NCBI GenBank assembly: GCA_003344405.1
Contig: NOWV01000358.1
Coordinates: 1 to 37,175 of the forward strand
Source of the DNA: Trichoplax sp. H2
Lineage: Eukaryota; Placozoa; Uniplacotomia; Trichoplacea
Reading direction: 5' to 3'
Length of the DNA: 37,175 bases
The notes beneath the pieces were generated by a model. It worked only from the letters and a program-made list of their open reading frames with translations, ran no database searches and had not been told where the DNA came from. Shown here piece after piece: positions 1 through 11,866 of the stretch; the stretch's first letter is position 1, and each line of letters opens with the position of its first letter. The position numbers and the translations under genes were made by a program.

Positions 1-318
1 GGAGATTAATTTCTAGAACAGCATGAGCACAAACCCGCTGAGCTCAAAATTCTTACAAAACTAACAATCGTAGATGTTATCTATAAGTGAAAGTTGAAAT
101 TTCAACAATAGCACGAGAATAAACTAGTTGAGCTCGAAAAGCTTTGCGAAAAATTCACTTTCCTAGATATTATCTACTAGTAATGATAAATTTCTTCAGC
201 AGTACAAGCATAAATTCAGTGGACTCGAAAGCCTTACAAAAACTAGCTATCCTAGAAATTATCTACAATAGAAGATTGATTTCTACAACAGCACGAGCAT
301 AAATTCACAGAGCTCGAA
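1..318. repeat. 90-bp satellite array, left copy (cut by the window edge)
   Basis: About 3.5 diverged units of a 90-bp tandem repeat. The landmark GAGCTCGAAA (or a close variant) recurs near 40, 130, 220 and 310. Each unit also carries a version of CACGAGCATAAA, of TATCCTAGATATTATCTAC and of GAAGATTGATTTCTAC. The array runs off the left edge, so its true length is unknown. The same family reappears at 11505-11866. Confidence 0.85.
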
Positions 319-3300
319 ACGTAAACACCTCCAACAATTCTTTTCCTCACCTTGTAGGGTCATCCTATTTGAGTCCTACATTGGATTGATTATAAAGTTG
401 CATTTTCGCTTATACCAGCACTCGCACCTAGCACAACGAAGTACCGCAGTACAAACAACAAATTTAATTTCCTTCCATTATTAGATAGGATCAAATAGTT
501 TGCAATCACGTTATTATGGTTTTAATTAATACTAGTGCAAACTCCCGTCGCTTTGCTGACGGTTTACGATTATGTGCTCATTTAACAGATAGTATTACCA
601 TTTGATAGACCTGTCAGAGGTTCAGTAACTTTTTACCGTGTACTGTATGCTGTACAAAAGTACTCATCATTTTTTGTAGATTTTTTCTATATTATTGCTT
701 TATAGATGATGCACGTGAGATAGTCTATCTTAGGGGTCGTAACAACTATACAACATGTTTCAATCACCTTAACAGGCTATACCTAAGAATGCCGTTTTCA
801 CTTCGATATATCCTCGTTACTTCGTATAATCGCTTCTATACAATATCATACAACGCCATCAGTATCGTCCGTCTACTATCACGATCCCGATAAGTCTATT
901 CTATATCGAATATTGAAGTCTATACCATATATCGTATGTCACTATATACAAATTAACATTAATCAATTTGGGCGTATATCTAATCTCGTTATGTTGATAT
1001 CAGTCAAAGACTAATTGAACTTCTAATTTATTTATTCCGGATATCAATCTATACGATATTATCTAACTCCTTCAGTATCGTCTGTCCACTACCATGATCG
1101 CGATAAGTCTGTTATATAGCATAAATTCTATTCTACGTGTTAATTACTTTAAACAAATTAATGTTACAACACGGAACGCATTTCTAATTCCATTATGTTT
1201 ATATCTTTCAAAGACTTGTTAACTTCTTACTGCGAGTTCACGTGATGATCGCCAATTCCACTACATAATATCATTGACCTGTAGTTCTGGTTTTACTAGT
1301 AGAATAATACTCTAGATACAAGTACTTAATAGCATAAAATATTACAAGAAACTGTATAGAGATTTTATAGTTTTCAATATTAAAAGTAATTATCCAGTTG
1401 ATTAGACTCCCTCCAAACTAAACCCTTGATACGCCTAGACATAGCTTCTAGACAATTTATAGAACTAGCCAACAGTATACCTAAGGCTTTTCAATACGCA
1501 AGAAAATAACCAATTTAGCTCATACTGTAGCAGATATTATAATAGCAGATTTCTTTATTAACTTAATCCATAAATCGTCATTCCACCATTTTGAAATTGC
1601 ATCAACCGATTTTATTAGCAATGATGTATATATTAAAGTAATTATTTAACATGGCAGCAATGGAGTTGATATTAAGAACTGTAATGATAGAAGTACGATA
1701 ATCGATGAATTACTTGAGTGAGCAAGTAAGAAAGAGAAATCGAGAACAGATAAATGCTGGACAATCGTAGTAAAATGTCGAAACTTTCATTTATTAAGAT
1801 TTTCTATGCAGTGCTAAAGATATTCTGGGAATTCAAGAGAGGAGTAATCTTCAATCTTGTTTAGAAAAATGTGAAGAGTATTATATAGACAATAATATCT
1901 AAACTTCACATTTACTCTATCATCTAATCAACGTATAAATTCAAAAAATTATATTATTGTTATGTATTAGTGGTAAACTGTAATATTAATCCTTCAAATT
2001 ATGAATTTATGTACATGAGAGAAGTATTGTACCGCATGCATCTTAAGTTGTACAGTGCTCTATGTATATATTAAGAACCATGTACTATCGCTATGAAGCT
2101 AGTTTAATACAGAAGCGGCTGAGCTATCATGAGAAATGTAGTTATTTTCAATTAACAATCAGTATACAATTTCTTCGGTTGTATATTCGACTTCGTTACG
2201 AAGTTATTGTGATGAAAACCTCTCATTTCTAATCGTCACTTTTGATGTTTTTAATTCAGCGGAGAAAGCAATTCTACTATTAATTCAGACATATGTACTA
2301 TACATTGTGAAAATATCGGATAAAGCTAGTGGCGATAAGTTATTACTCTATTTATTACAGGAGCGTATACAAATATTATTCATTTCTATTAGAAATAGAC
2401 GCAATTTACAATCAATGATGAGTCCATGTTAATTCTTAGCAACAAAACTTCCTTGATCACCAATCGTAGTGCTAATTTTATCATCTGTTATGAGAGCACA
2501 TATTTTGAATATTAATCAATCGAAATCATACGATGTGACATGTGTTCTGTACTTTGACCGATTGAATAATTTCAACTTGGAATGATAGTAAGCACTACAC
2601 CTATATCAATCTCTTAACAGCCATTTCTACCACCAGCAGATAGATATCATAATTTATGGCTATTTATCTGTATGGGAAGCGTTTCCACAAATTTGGAAAA
2701 CATCCAATTATACAAATATCAGAATTATTATTGTTGTTATTGATAACACCTAAATTGGATGACAAATATCTAATTTATTTACGTTCTTGTAATCGACTGA
2801 ATGATTATAATTTTACGTTGGATAGATTTAACTGAATCACCGCAATATCGATAGTCTCTATTGGAAATAGTTCAAATTTTATTTTGCGATGGCTATCATT
2901 ATAAAATTCATATCAGGCTTTGTATTTCTATTAACACTAACTATAATATAAAAGTAGAATGAAATTATTCATTATCACCCATTGCTAAGTACACCCTTTC
3001 CAGCTGTTTAACGATACATTCATCATTGCCCTTAGGACTTTGGAAACGGCCAAACTAATTCGGTGTAATTGACTAGCTAGGGGACTACCTACCACATCTT
3101 GAAATAAAGGAGTGGGTATGGCTTATCATGATTGATTATAAGTAATTTCAAGTTGATATAGAAGTAGAAAAAAGTATCCAAGACTCTTGGCCATTGATGA
3201 ATCCGACATATATATTAACAGGTAGTTTCCTCATTTACTGCCAGTGCTACATACTATATACGACTAAGATTAATTTTTAACTGTACTTCTAACTGTTGTC

Positions 3301-4537
3301 TCCTTCATGTTTACGCTATGATATATTATTACTCTAGAAAAAATAGTGCTAAGACATAGACCTATCGTAAATTGATTAATTTCTTGCACCTTGCGATTGT
3401 ATTGACGTTTTAATCACCGTAGATACTGCCTGAGTAAGATTCTAATAAATCAGTTGAAAACAACACCGGTATCATTCATTAATTATGTTTTCATTGCTGT
3501 AAATGAATAAAATATTCATAATTGAATTAATTTAATTTCTAAGGCCGAATTAAAGTCAATCCTTGACGATTTTATCAAGCAATCTATAATGTAGAGAAAT
3601 AAAAAGATGATAATAAAATACCCTAATTTATCAGGTTATACAATCAACTCTGTTATTCCATGATAAGTACAATCTGTAATAATTATAACTGATCATCGAG
3701 AAAGCCAACATATTGCAATTAATCAACTTAATATAATTTCTTTCTCAATATCATCTTATGATACTACACTAGAAGAAGTAGTGGAGCACCGTTACTGGTA
3801 ATTAAGTTCCCTCAAATAGAATTGATCGGAAAATCAACATTACACGGCAATTACTACAACCTAGCCGTATATAGATAGGTAAATCGATGAAAACCAAACC
3901 ATTTTGTACTGTAGTTAGAATGCTTGGTTTTATCTTATCCATAATTGCCATTATTGGCATTTGCTATAGAAATTTGCGCCTCCAATCACTCACTTGTGGT
4001 AAGAGAAGTGCTGCTGTTAATATTTCATTAAGCATTAATCTCCACATTTCTTGATTAAACTATGTGAATATGTCACCACCTACTGGTAATAGTCTTTGAC
4101 CCCTTGAGAATTAATGCATTGATGACTGTATTATGTTATTTACAATAGCGAGACTTTTTCATTTAATAGTAACAAGTTATATCCTCTAATAGTAATTCTA
4201 AACAACGGCGAAAAAGTCATGCAATAATAGATGGAGACTATAATTAAAAACGCGATAGCTATTGTGTTGATAAATTACTTTTATTCTAAACATTAGGCGA
4301 CGAGTATATAAAGTTTCACAGAGAAATCTACCGACATTTATTCTGGCCATCACATCGTGTAGGATCGAAGACAATTTAAAGAGGCACAGAGTAAATTGAC
4401 ATTAGCAATTTTAGCTTACAATGATTCATTTCTATCCATTATCTAGTCGATTCTAACTCGGTTAAAACTTGATATCTCTATCTAGAACTCGAATTTATTT
4501 TTTGTAGCCAATATTCTAAGCTGCTAACGATAATAAA
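319..4537. other. AT-rich intergenic region upstream of the SLC6 gene
   Basis: No exon with recognisable homology was found on either strand, and open frames are short and AT-driven. It contains one diverged tandem duplication of about 205-213 bp: copies near 848-1020 and 1052-1225 share CAGTATCGTC at 860 and 1073 and CAAAGACT near 1005 and 1209. The last 250 bp probably include the promoter and 5' UTR of the SLC6 gene. Confidence 0.6.
4305..4313 (+). promoter_or_regulatory. candidate TATA box for the SLC6 gene
   Basis: TATATAAAG lies 225 bp before the proposed ATG at 4538 and matches the TATAWAAG consensus. TATA-like strings are common in AT-rich DNA, so this is only a candidate. No start-site data are available from sequence. 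Confidence 0.3.
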
Positions 4538-7500
4538 ATGGTCGAAGAGAAAGATATAGCAGATCCAGAAAAGAATCAAATTTCTCATTCCGAAGACGAT
4601 GATGATAATCGTGAAAGTTGGGATAGGAAAATTGATTTTATCCTATCTTGTGTAGGCTATGCTGTTGGATTTGGTAACTTGTGGAGATTTCCCTATCTTT
4701 GCTATGATAATGGTGGAGGTAAGACTAGATATCATGTCATTTCAGCGAATACTAATGCAATCTCTTCTTAGCTTAGCCATTTCAATCATGCTATTTGGGA
4801 GACTGAATCAGTATTTTTCCGACCATTCAACATCTAATTAAACATCTTATGCTTATTAATTCAGTAAAATTTATTACGGGCACAATCGAGTACAACGCTT
4901 AATATCTAGTCTCCGCATTCATTTGTAGTATGATACTTTAGCTACGCCCTTCTAATATAAGATTATAATCTAGCTGAAGTTTAGGTAATTAAACATACAT
5001 TCAAGACCGCCGTCTTCCAATGATATTGATTAGGGTAATAGTACGAATATAGCAACATGTTTAATTCGAGTACATAAGTTAGCGAACAATTTCGGGCACG
5101 CACTTCTATCCTTATTTCTATTACAGACACCGGTAAACTTGTTACTCAGGCATACAGGTACTACGCTTAAAAGCATAAAATTTCATGCTCTAATTGGGTA
5201 TTAATAATCATTTCTTCATTATAAGGTATTTACTATAAGTTATAATCTCTATTAAATCGAATAGTAAAACTAGAACGAGCGGTGCAGTTGCAATCAAGAT
5301 TTTAAGAGGTAAGACGCGATTATGATATTTTTTACCACTTACAGCTATTCGATTAGAGGGCGGTATCAGTTTAACGTAAATAACACAAATGAAAACAATT
5401 CTATGCTTATTACTATGTTATACAATGTAACGATAAAAGTAAGGATAGTTTAACTATGGGACATACGACAAGATTAAAAAGGGACAGTAGAAAATTCTGA
5501 TCAATCTTATTATCGAATTACAACATTAATCGTAATATTAAATCCGTCCAAACCCTTACCAAGTTAGCCGAGTACTGATTATTAACTAGATATTGATAGA
5601 GAACCTATTCTAGCTGAACATATAAAAGTTTTCAATTCATATAATAACTATGACTTAAGACTGTTCTTGTTTGTTTCAATATTAAGCCAAGTTTGTCTAG
5701 TGCAGTACTTTAATTAGATAGCGAATACTCAGATGTCTGTAGTCAATAAGTAGCAATCAAAACATTTTAGGCATGTTTCCTTTTAAGGCCAAAATCTTAG
5801 TCAATCTTAGTAATATAGCATTTTTATAAAAGTAAAGAGCGAGAAGATGGAGCACTTTCCTATCTTGGTACATAAGTAATAAAATCCCTTTAAATCATTA
5901 TTGTTAATCGAGAAGAAACTGTTACTCAATTAATTAACTCCTCATTGCAATAAAATCCTAACCGGTAAACTATGCCTATGTACGATAGTAAGACTAGATT
6001 AGTCTAAACTGTATATCGATCAGGACAAGTAAGATCCGTCGATTTAATAACTATAATTGTCAGAATCCATGATGTGATCTAAGCTCTGGTCCGTGCACGC
6101 GTTAATAGTATCCATAAGAGGACATCATCGACTACTTCAAGTTATTTAAATTAGGCCGTTATCTAATTAAGATAAAATGATTGACATCAGTATTATTCTC
6201 AAAATGTTATTGCAGGTTTACATGAATATTTCAAACCCACAGTACTACAATAACGTTTTAGTGACGCTTATGAATTAATATCCAGTAGAAGACAATACTT
6301 TAGGAAAATATTGTCTCTCTGACTATTGTATTCTTATTTATATAGAAACTATGTCTTGCTGTCAGCCATAATCTCTCGCTATTGCTTCATATTTAAATTA
6401 CTCTAACATCAATTTACTTCATTGGAATGATGTATCGATGCCTAGTTATTTTAGCTTACTTGCCAAGACACTATACAAAGATTTCAACAAGCTTTATTTA
6501 TACCTATTTTATTTGTCAATCAAATTTAGCTCGTTTCGTTATTATTACTATATCTTTACATCATTACTTTGATTTCATTAAAATAGTGTCTAATTGCTCC
6601 ATTACAATTTTTATACCTTAGTGTATCTATCTAAGCAAGTGGCTAATATTTACTTTTAAAACTTTAAATTTTACAATCATGTTTACTGTACAGACAATAG
6701 ATTATCTACCTCATTAAAACATTGTAGTTTAATAAATCTATCTAAGCAAGTGGCCAATATCTACTTTTTAAACTTTACAATCATGTTTACTGTACAGCCA
6801 ATAGACTGTCTAACTCACTATAACATTGTAGTTTAATATGGTTTATAACAGTATACAATTTTACTCTTAAACAGTATTGCTTCCAAACAGTGAGCGTAAA
6901 CCCATCTAGCAAATCCTATTTATCACGCAAGAGTTATACTAATGAACGCTCATGATCAGATCGTATATCATAGTTTTACAGATTGAGTAGAAAAATATTT
7001 AGATCTGATAATTATCGCTACTAGTCGGAGCTTCGTCCGATATAAGAAATGGACTATTTTCAATCGAATAACCTATGCATATAAATATATAGAATATGGT
7101 TAGAATAGATTGATAGATGTAGACAATGATATAAACAATATTCGATATACTGTATCAGTATTTTTAGTCAATACAATGCTGTTTAGACCTTTCCTACTGA
7201 TATAAAGCCAAGTAAAGGAAAACATAAATTGATTTCACAACGTTAATTCGCTATTATCTATACAATAGGCGCTTTCTTGATCCCCTACCTGATTTTCCTA
7301 TTTATTTGTGGTATACCTATGATCGCTATGGAAATGTCTATTGGTCAATGTTTTCGTAGTGGTCCTACGACGGCATATAAAAAGATTTGTCCTCTATTTG
7401 GAGGTAGTGATAACTGCCAAACTCCTTGGATACGTTTTATCTTTTATTCAAATGGAAGCTATTCCTGAATATCGTCTATTTTCTTTGCAAACTAGGGATT

Positions 7501-10500
7501 GGATATGCCCAGTTATTGTCAACGTTTCTCTCTGGGATAAACTATGTCGTTATTTTCGCTTGGGTATTATTCTTTGCAATCGCCAGCTTTATCAATCCAT
7601 TGCCGTGGACTACTTGTGGAAATAGCTGGAATACTAACAGTTGTTTCGTTAGAAATGGTTCAGAGACGAATATGTCGGGAACTTCCCCCTCTCAAGAATT
7701 TTTTAAGTAATTACTTATAGTAATAGTCATACTCATTACTACATGTTAAACTACCTAATGAAATATTATAAAACCAATAGTAAGACATAGTAGGTTATTC
7801 ATAAATCAGTAATATATAATACGCTTCAAAGTAACAGCCTTAACATAGATACTACTGATTAACACATGTTAAGTTACCCTATGAAATATAAAAAAATAGC
7901 AAGATACGGTAGATTATCCACATATCAGTGATACATTACAGTATACGGTTTATAAACGGTTTTAAATGATACAATTTACTGTCTTCTTACAGCGCTCGTG
8001 TACTAGGATTAACACCTAGTCCTGCCCAGTTTGGTCACATAAGATGGGAGCTCGCATTATTATTATTATTAGCTTGGACAATTATTTATCTCTGCGTCTT
8101 CAAAGGCATTAAGTGGTCAGGAAAGGTAAGATATATACTACTGTCAATACAATTATGTATAAGAGAAATGAGAATAGCAAGTGTCTATTAAGTCGGTTAA
8201 GACTTCATTATTTTATCGTATCGACTGTAGTTAACTAGAATAGTTCCGACGCCATGTTGATCATTACCATAATGACAACTTTACTTGCGAATTAGAGCTA
8301 TATTACTTCATCATATTAATTGTAGTTAATTAAAATAGTTCAAGACGCTGTTTGTATCGTTACAGTCATGACGACTTAATTAGTAAATAAATTAAATCTA
8401 TACTACTATCAAGTATCTCACGAGGGAAAGGATTAAATACGCCTTTCGCATTGCAATAAGGGAAACTGTCAATTTCTTATCATCCATTTGAAACATAATA
8501 TTTATTTACGTTTACAATCCGACAGGTGGTTTACTTTACTGCTACGTTTCCCTACGTCGTATTGATCATCTTATTTTTCCGAGGAGTTACTTTGCCTGGA
8601 GCCGGTAAAGGCATTAACTTCTACTTAAGAGTCGATGTGGATAAGTTAAGGCTAGCAGGCGTAAGTTTTATTAGAATGATGTTAACTAACTAATAAAAGA
8701 ACACAGATCGATGTTCATCCTGCCGTCTTAATAACATGTTGTTCCGATATCGGATGAATAAGTTGATTATTAACATACTGATAGAAGTTAATTTTGGATT
8801 GATAGACTTGGGCTAGAGCAGGAACACAAATATTTTATTCGTTAGGTACAGCTTTTGGTCCAATGATTACCTTTGCAAGTTATAACAAGAGAAGTAATAA
8901 TGTACTACGGTAATGCAATATATCGATTTTGTATCCGAAATTCGATAAACTGCGAACTACGATTTATTAACTAACATTGAACGTTCAATTGAATATTTCA
9001 ATATAAAGAGACGCTACTTGTATCAGTCTCATTAATTGTGCTACAAGTTTCTTTGCTGGTTTTGTTGTCTTTTCTGTCATTGGATATATGTCAGAACAAC
9101 AAGGACTTCCTGTTTCGTCAGTAGTTAGCCAAGGTTTGTTTATCTTGTTTACTATTACTCATTATTGAGTTACAATTATTTTACTGATTATTATAAGATC
9201 AAATATCAACACACATGTTATATTCTGGCAGAAGTATGTCTATATGAGAAACGATTAGCTAATAGACGATCGATATTGTAGGTCCAGGTCTTGTATTTAT
9301 GGTATATCCAGCTGGTTTGGCTACTCTACCAGGTGCTAACTTCTGGTCAATTATTTTCTTCATGATGTTAATCACACTTGGTATCGATAGTGAAGTGAGT
9401 CTATCAAGATTTCCTGTTATAAATAATTTAATTACATTTAAATATAAATTCTCTAGGAGGTTTAAGGTATGAATGAAAAGATGAGTAAATTTCACTTTCT
9501 ATCAGTCAATAACCCATTTATTCGGATATATGTGATTTAGATGGGTGGAATAGAAGCTATGACAACTGGAATCATCGATGTATGGCCTAAATATTCGCGT
9601 CACAAGGAGTTGCTATCGTTGGCTTTTTGTATTGTTACATATCTTCTAGGATTAACCTGTGTTACTACGGTTAGAATAATTTCTGTATAGCTATAATTAA
9701 TCGGTGCTGATATGACCAATCCAATCGCATTGATAGAATCCCATTCAGAACTGGTCTCATACTGATAATCACTCATAGTAAGTTCATACTATTCATTAAT
9801 AGGGAGGATTTTACATTTTTACCTTGATCAATTGGTATTCCGCCGAAATAGGACTTTTCATGACGGCTCTCGTTGAGATTATTGCTGTTTCCTATATTTA
9901 CGGTAGGAAAATTAATATTGGATGCATATGGATTATTTTACCTCGGAATATTCATATTTTAATTCGTTTCATTGTGGATACAACTGGATTGAATAGGTGG
10001 TAATCGCTTTGCTAGAACTATTGCTCGATGTACTAAAAAATCTGTATGGATCCATTGGAAAATTTGTTGGTATTTTCTAACTCCTGTCATGATTTTTGTA
10101 CGTTCTATCTTAAAATTTCTTACGCTGTCTCTGTCGAAGTATTGTACTTGCTAGAAGCTGGTGTATGATTACGATATAAAATAGTTAAAGATTTACGGCT
10201 TGCTTTTTTGGTATTGTAGGTAGTGGTACTTCTGACTTGCATCTTTTATAGCCCAGTTGTATATGGCAATAATCTTCCTTTTCCATGGTGGGGTGAATTT
10301 CTAGGCTGGATAATGACAGGATCTATTTTGGCATGCATTATAACGCCGGGGATTTTCGAGTTCTTTAGAATGGACGGACCTTATAAGGAAGTAAGTCTAA
10401 CGGATGTGCATGTATTCTATTTCGAATGGATTTACTAGTTGTCGTGAATTATACTTAAACCGATCTATGTCTGTTCTAATCTACAGCGAATCACCAGATT

Positions 10501-10639
10501 AATATTCGTTCCTAAAACAGAAGAGGAATTAGAAGAGGAAGGTTTATCGGCTGATATCGATAATAACTTAAACGGCAATGAGAAAGGGCCAGGCAATGTG
10601 GCTCAAAAGAACCCCGATATCCTTGAACACAGACTATAA
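4538..10639 (+). CDS. SLC6-family Na+/Cl- dependent neurotransmitter/amino-acid transporter
   Basis: Exons: 4538-4718, 7269-7403, 7496-7706, 7993-8125, 8526-8660, 8806-8909, 9009-9133, 9282-9394, 9541-9669, 9803-9902, 9997-10097, 10220-10390, 10487-10639. They join in phase to 596 aa, the normal size of a 12-TM SLC6 carrier in the plasma membrane. Seen: a short acidic cytosolic N-terminus; TM1 with [18 protein letters not shown]; the TM2 start AFLIPY with the chloride-site Tyr; a large second loop with the [10 protein letters not shown] cysteine pair and NGS/NMS glycosylation sites; [10 protein letters not shown] in TM5; GTQIFYSLG in TM6; SYNK then RDAT before TM7; LGIDSE in TM8 with the Na2-site Asp-Ser. 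TM1 has Gly where monoamine carriers have Asp, so an amino-acid-type substrate (GABA, glycine, proline or similar) is inferred; the exact substrate is not predictable. Intron 1 is 2550 bp, far longer than the others. The C-terminal tail is acidic. Confidence 0.95.
6624..6838. repeat. 111-bp tandem duplication in SLC6 intron 1
   Basis: Two adjacent copies with period 111, marked by CTAAGCAAGTGGC at 6631 and 6742 and ATCATGTTTACTGTACAG in both. They differ by scattered substitutions and one short indel. No coding content was seen. The rest of the 2550-bp intron (4719-7268) shows no recognisable gene. Confidence 0.85.
7741..7950. repeat. Diverged ~123-bp tandem duplication in SLC6 intron 3
   Basis: ACATGTTAAACTACCTAATG at 7741 recurs as ACATGTTAAGTTACCCTATG at 7864, followed by matching AATAGTAAGACATAGTAGG-like and TCAGTAATA-like segments. 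The two copies make up most of intron 7707-7992. Confidence 0.7.
8190..8400. repeat. Diverged ~95-bp tandem duplication in SLC6 intron 4
   Basis: TGTAGTTAACTAGAATAGTT at 8226 recurs as TGTAGTTAATTAAAATAGTT at 8321. Upstream ACTTCAT and downstream GACGCC/GACGCT segments also match. The copies lie inside intron 8126-8525. Confidence 0.65.
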
Positions 10640-10808
10640 GTTTTTATGGGCTGTAAAACGACAATATTTTTGCTAGTTTTTACTTGTTTGGGTTCTATCT
10701 TCTAGTTATATTAATTAAGAGTATTTACGCTTTGTTAGTTTCAAAATATTGATATTGAAATATGGAAATTCGACTATAGTAGTCGTATTATCAAATGTTC
10801 CCATAGCA

Positions 10809-10814
10809 AATAAA
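10809..10814 (+). promoter_or_regulatory. Candidate poly(A) signal of the SLC6 gene
   Basis: AATAAA lies 170 nt after the stop codon at 10637-10639, a normal distance for a short 3' UTR. The hexamer is not rare in DNA this AT-rich. Confidence 0.4.
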
Positions 10815-11504
10815 GCTGTATTTTCAAGTAAACCCCGCTTATTAGGTTAGTCCACCATGCTAGCAGAGTAGTTTCTGTTTGTAAAAGTGGTATGTATTAT
10901 TCTATATGAGCTAATTTCGGTAACGAGAAATTGTTGTTAATAATTTAGTAAATATACTCAGGTTAATCGTTATCAGTACAATATTATCTACGTTTATAAT
11001 AACAGTTTAAGGACTATCGTTGTTATTAGTAAATGTTATTTAATCGAACCCATTTATATTCCATTACGTGCTGAACTACGCATACATTGGAATGGATACC
11101 GTTCAGTAGGTGCGTAACCTAATATTAACATTCCGCACTTGGAATCAAGACTAACGTTATCTTTAAGAAGAGCAATAAAAGCCGTCAAAGTTTGCCGCCA
11201 TAGTGCTTGCATTAAATATGGTCTACTTCATAATTTTCATCTAAAGATGATACGTTAACATACGGTAACTTCTAGAACGTATTCATGAGCTGCCCTTAAA
11301 CTTAGTAGTAGTGTGCCTAAGTAAGAGAAAGTATTAAGTAGATTGCCTAACTATATTCTTATAAAGATGATGACAAAAAATGTTGCTGAAATTGATTCTT
11401 CATAAGCAAGTTCTCCATTATGATGCTACAAGTATTAGAAAAGGTATAATTCTTACCGAACATAAATTAATAAGGGACTGCATAATAATTTAATCTAAGA
11501 TCAA
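10815..11504. other. Intergenic, no gene seen
   Basis: AT-rich spacer between the SLC6 3' end and the right-hand 90-bp satellite. No exon-like or RNA-gene sequence was recognised. Confidence 0.5.
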
Positions 11505-11866
11505 AAAACCTTGCCAAAACTAATTATCCAAGATATTATCTACATGTGAAGATTAATTTCTACAGCTATACAAGCATAACCTTAGTGAGCTCGAAAAGCC
11601 TTGCCTAAACTAACTTGTCAAGATATTGTCTACATGTGAAGATTAATTATTATAGCTGCACGAGCATAAGCTTACTGAGCTTGAAAAACCTTGCAAAAAT
11701 AACTATCTTAGATGTTGTCTATAAGTGAAGATTAATTTCCACGACTACAAGAGCACAAACTCTCTGAGCTCGGAAAGTCTTGCAAAAGTTAAATATCCTA
11801 GATATTATCTACAAGTGAAGATTTGATTTCTACAACTGTACGAGCATAAACTCACATTTTTCGGCT
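11505..11866. repeat. 90-bp satellite array, right copy (4 units)
   Basis: Four units with period 90: GAGCTCGAAA, GAGCTTGAAA and GAGCTCGGAAA occur near 11587, 11677 and 11766, each after a CACGAGCATAA-like stretch and before CCTTGCAAAA and a TATCCTAGATATTATCTAC-like stretch. It is the same family as 1-318, in the same orientation, about 11 kb away on the other side of the SLC6 gene. Confidence 0.85.

Noticed and set aside
7277-7468. Reading SLC6 exon 2 straight through past 7403 as one long exon
   Set aside because: The frame loses family similarity after CPLFGG and soon hits a stop. Splicing 7403 to 7496 restores GIGYAQLL and the normal TM3 region.
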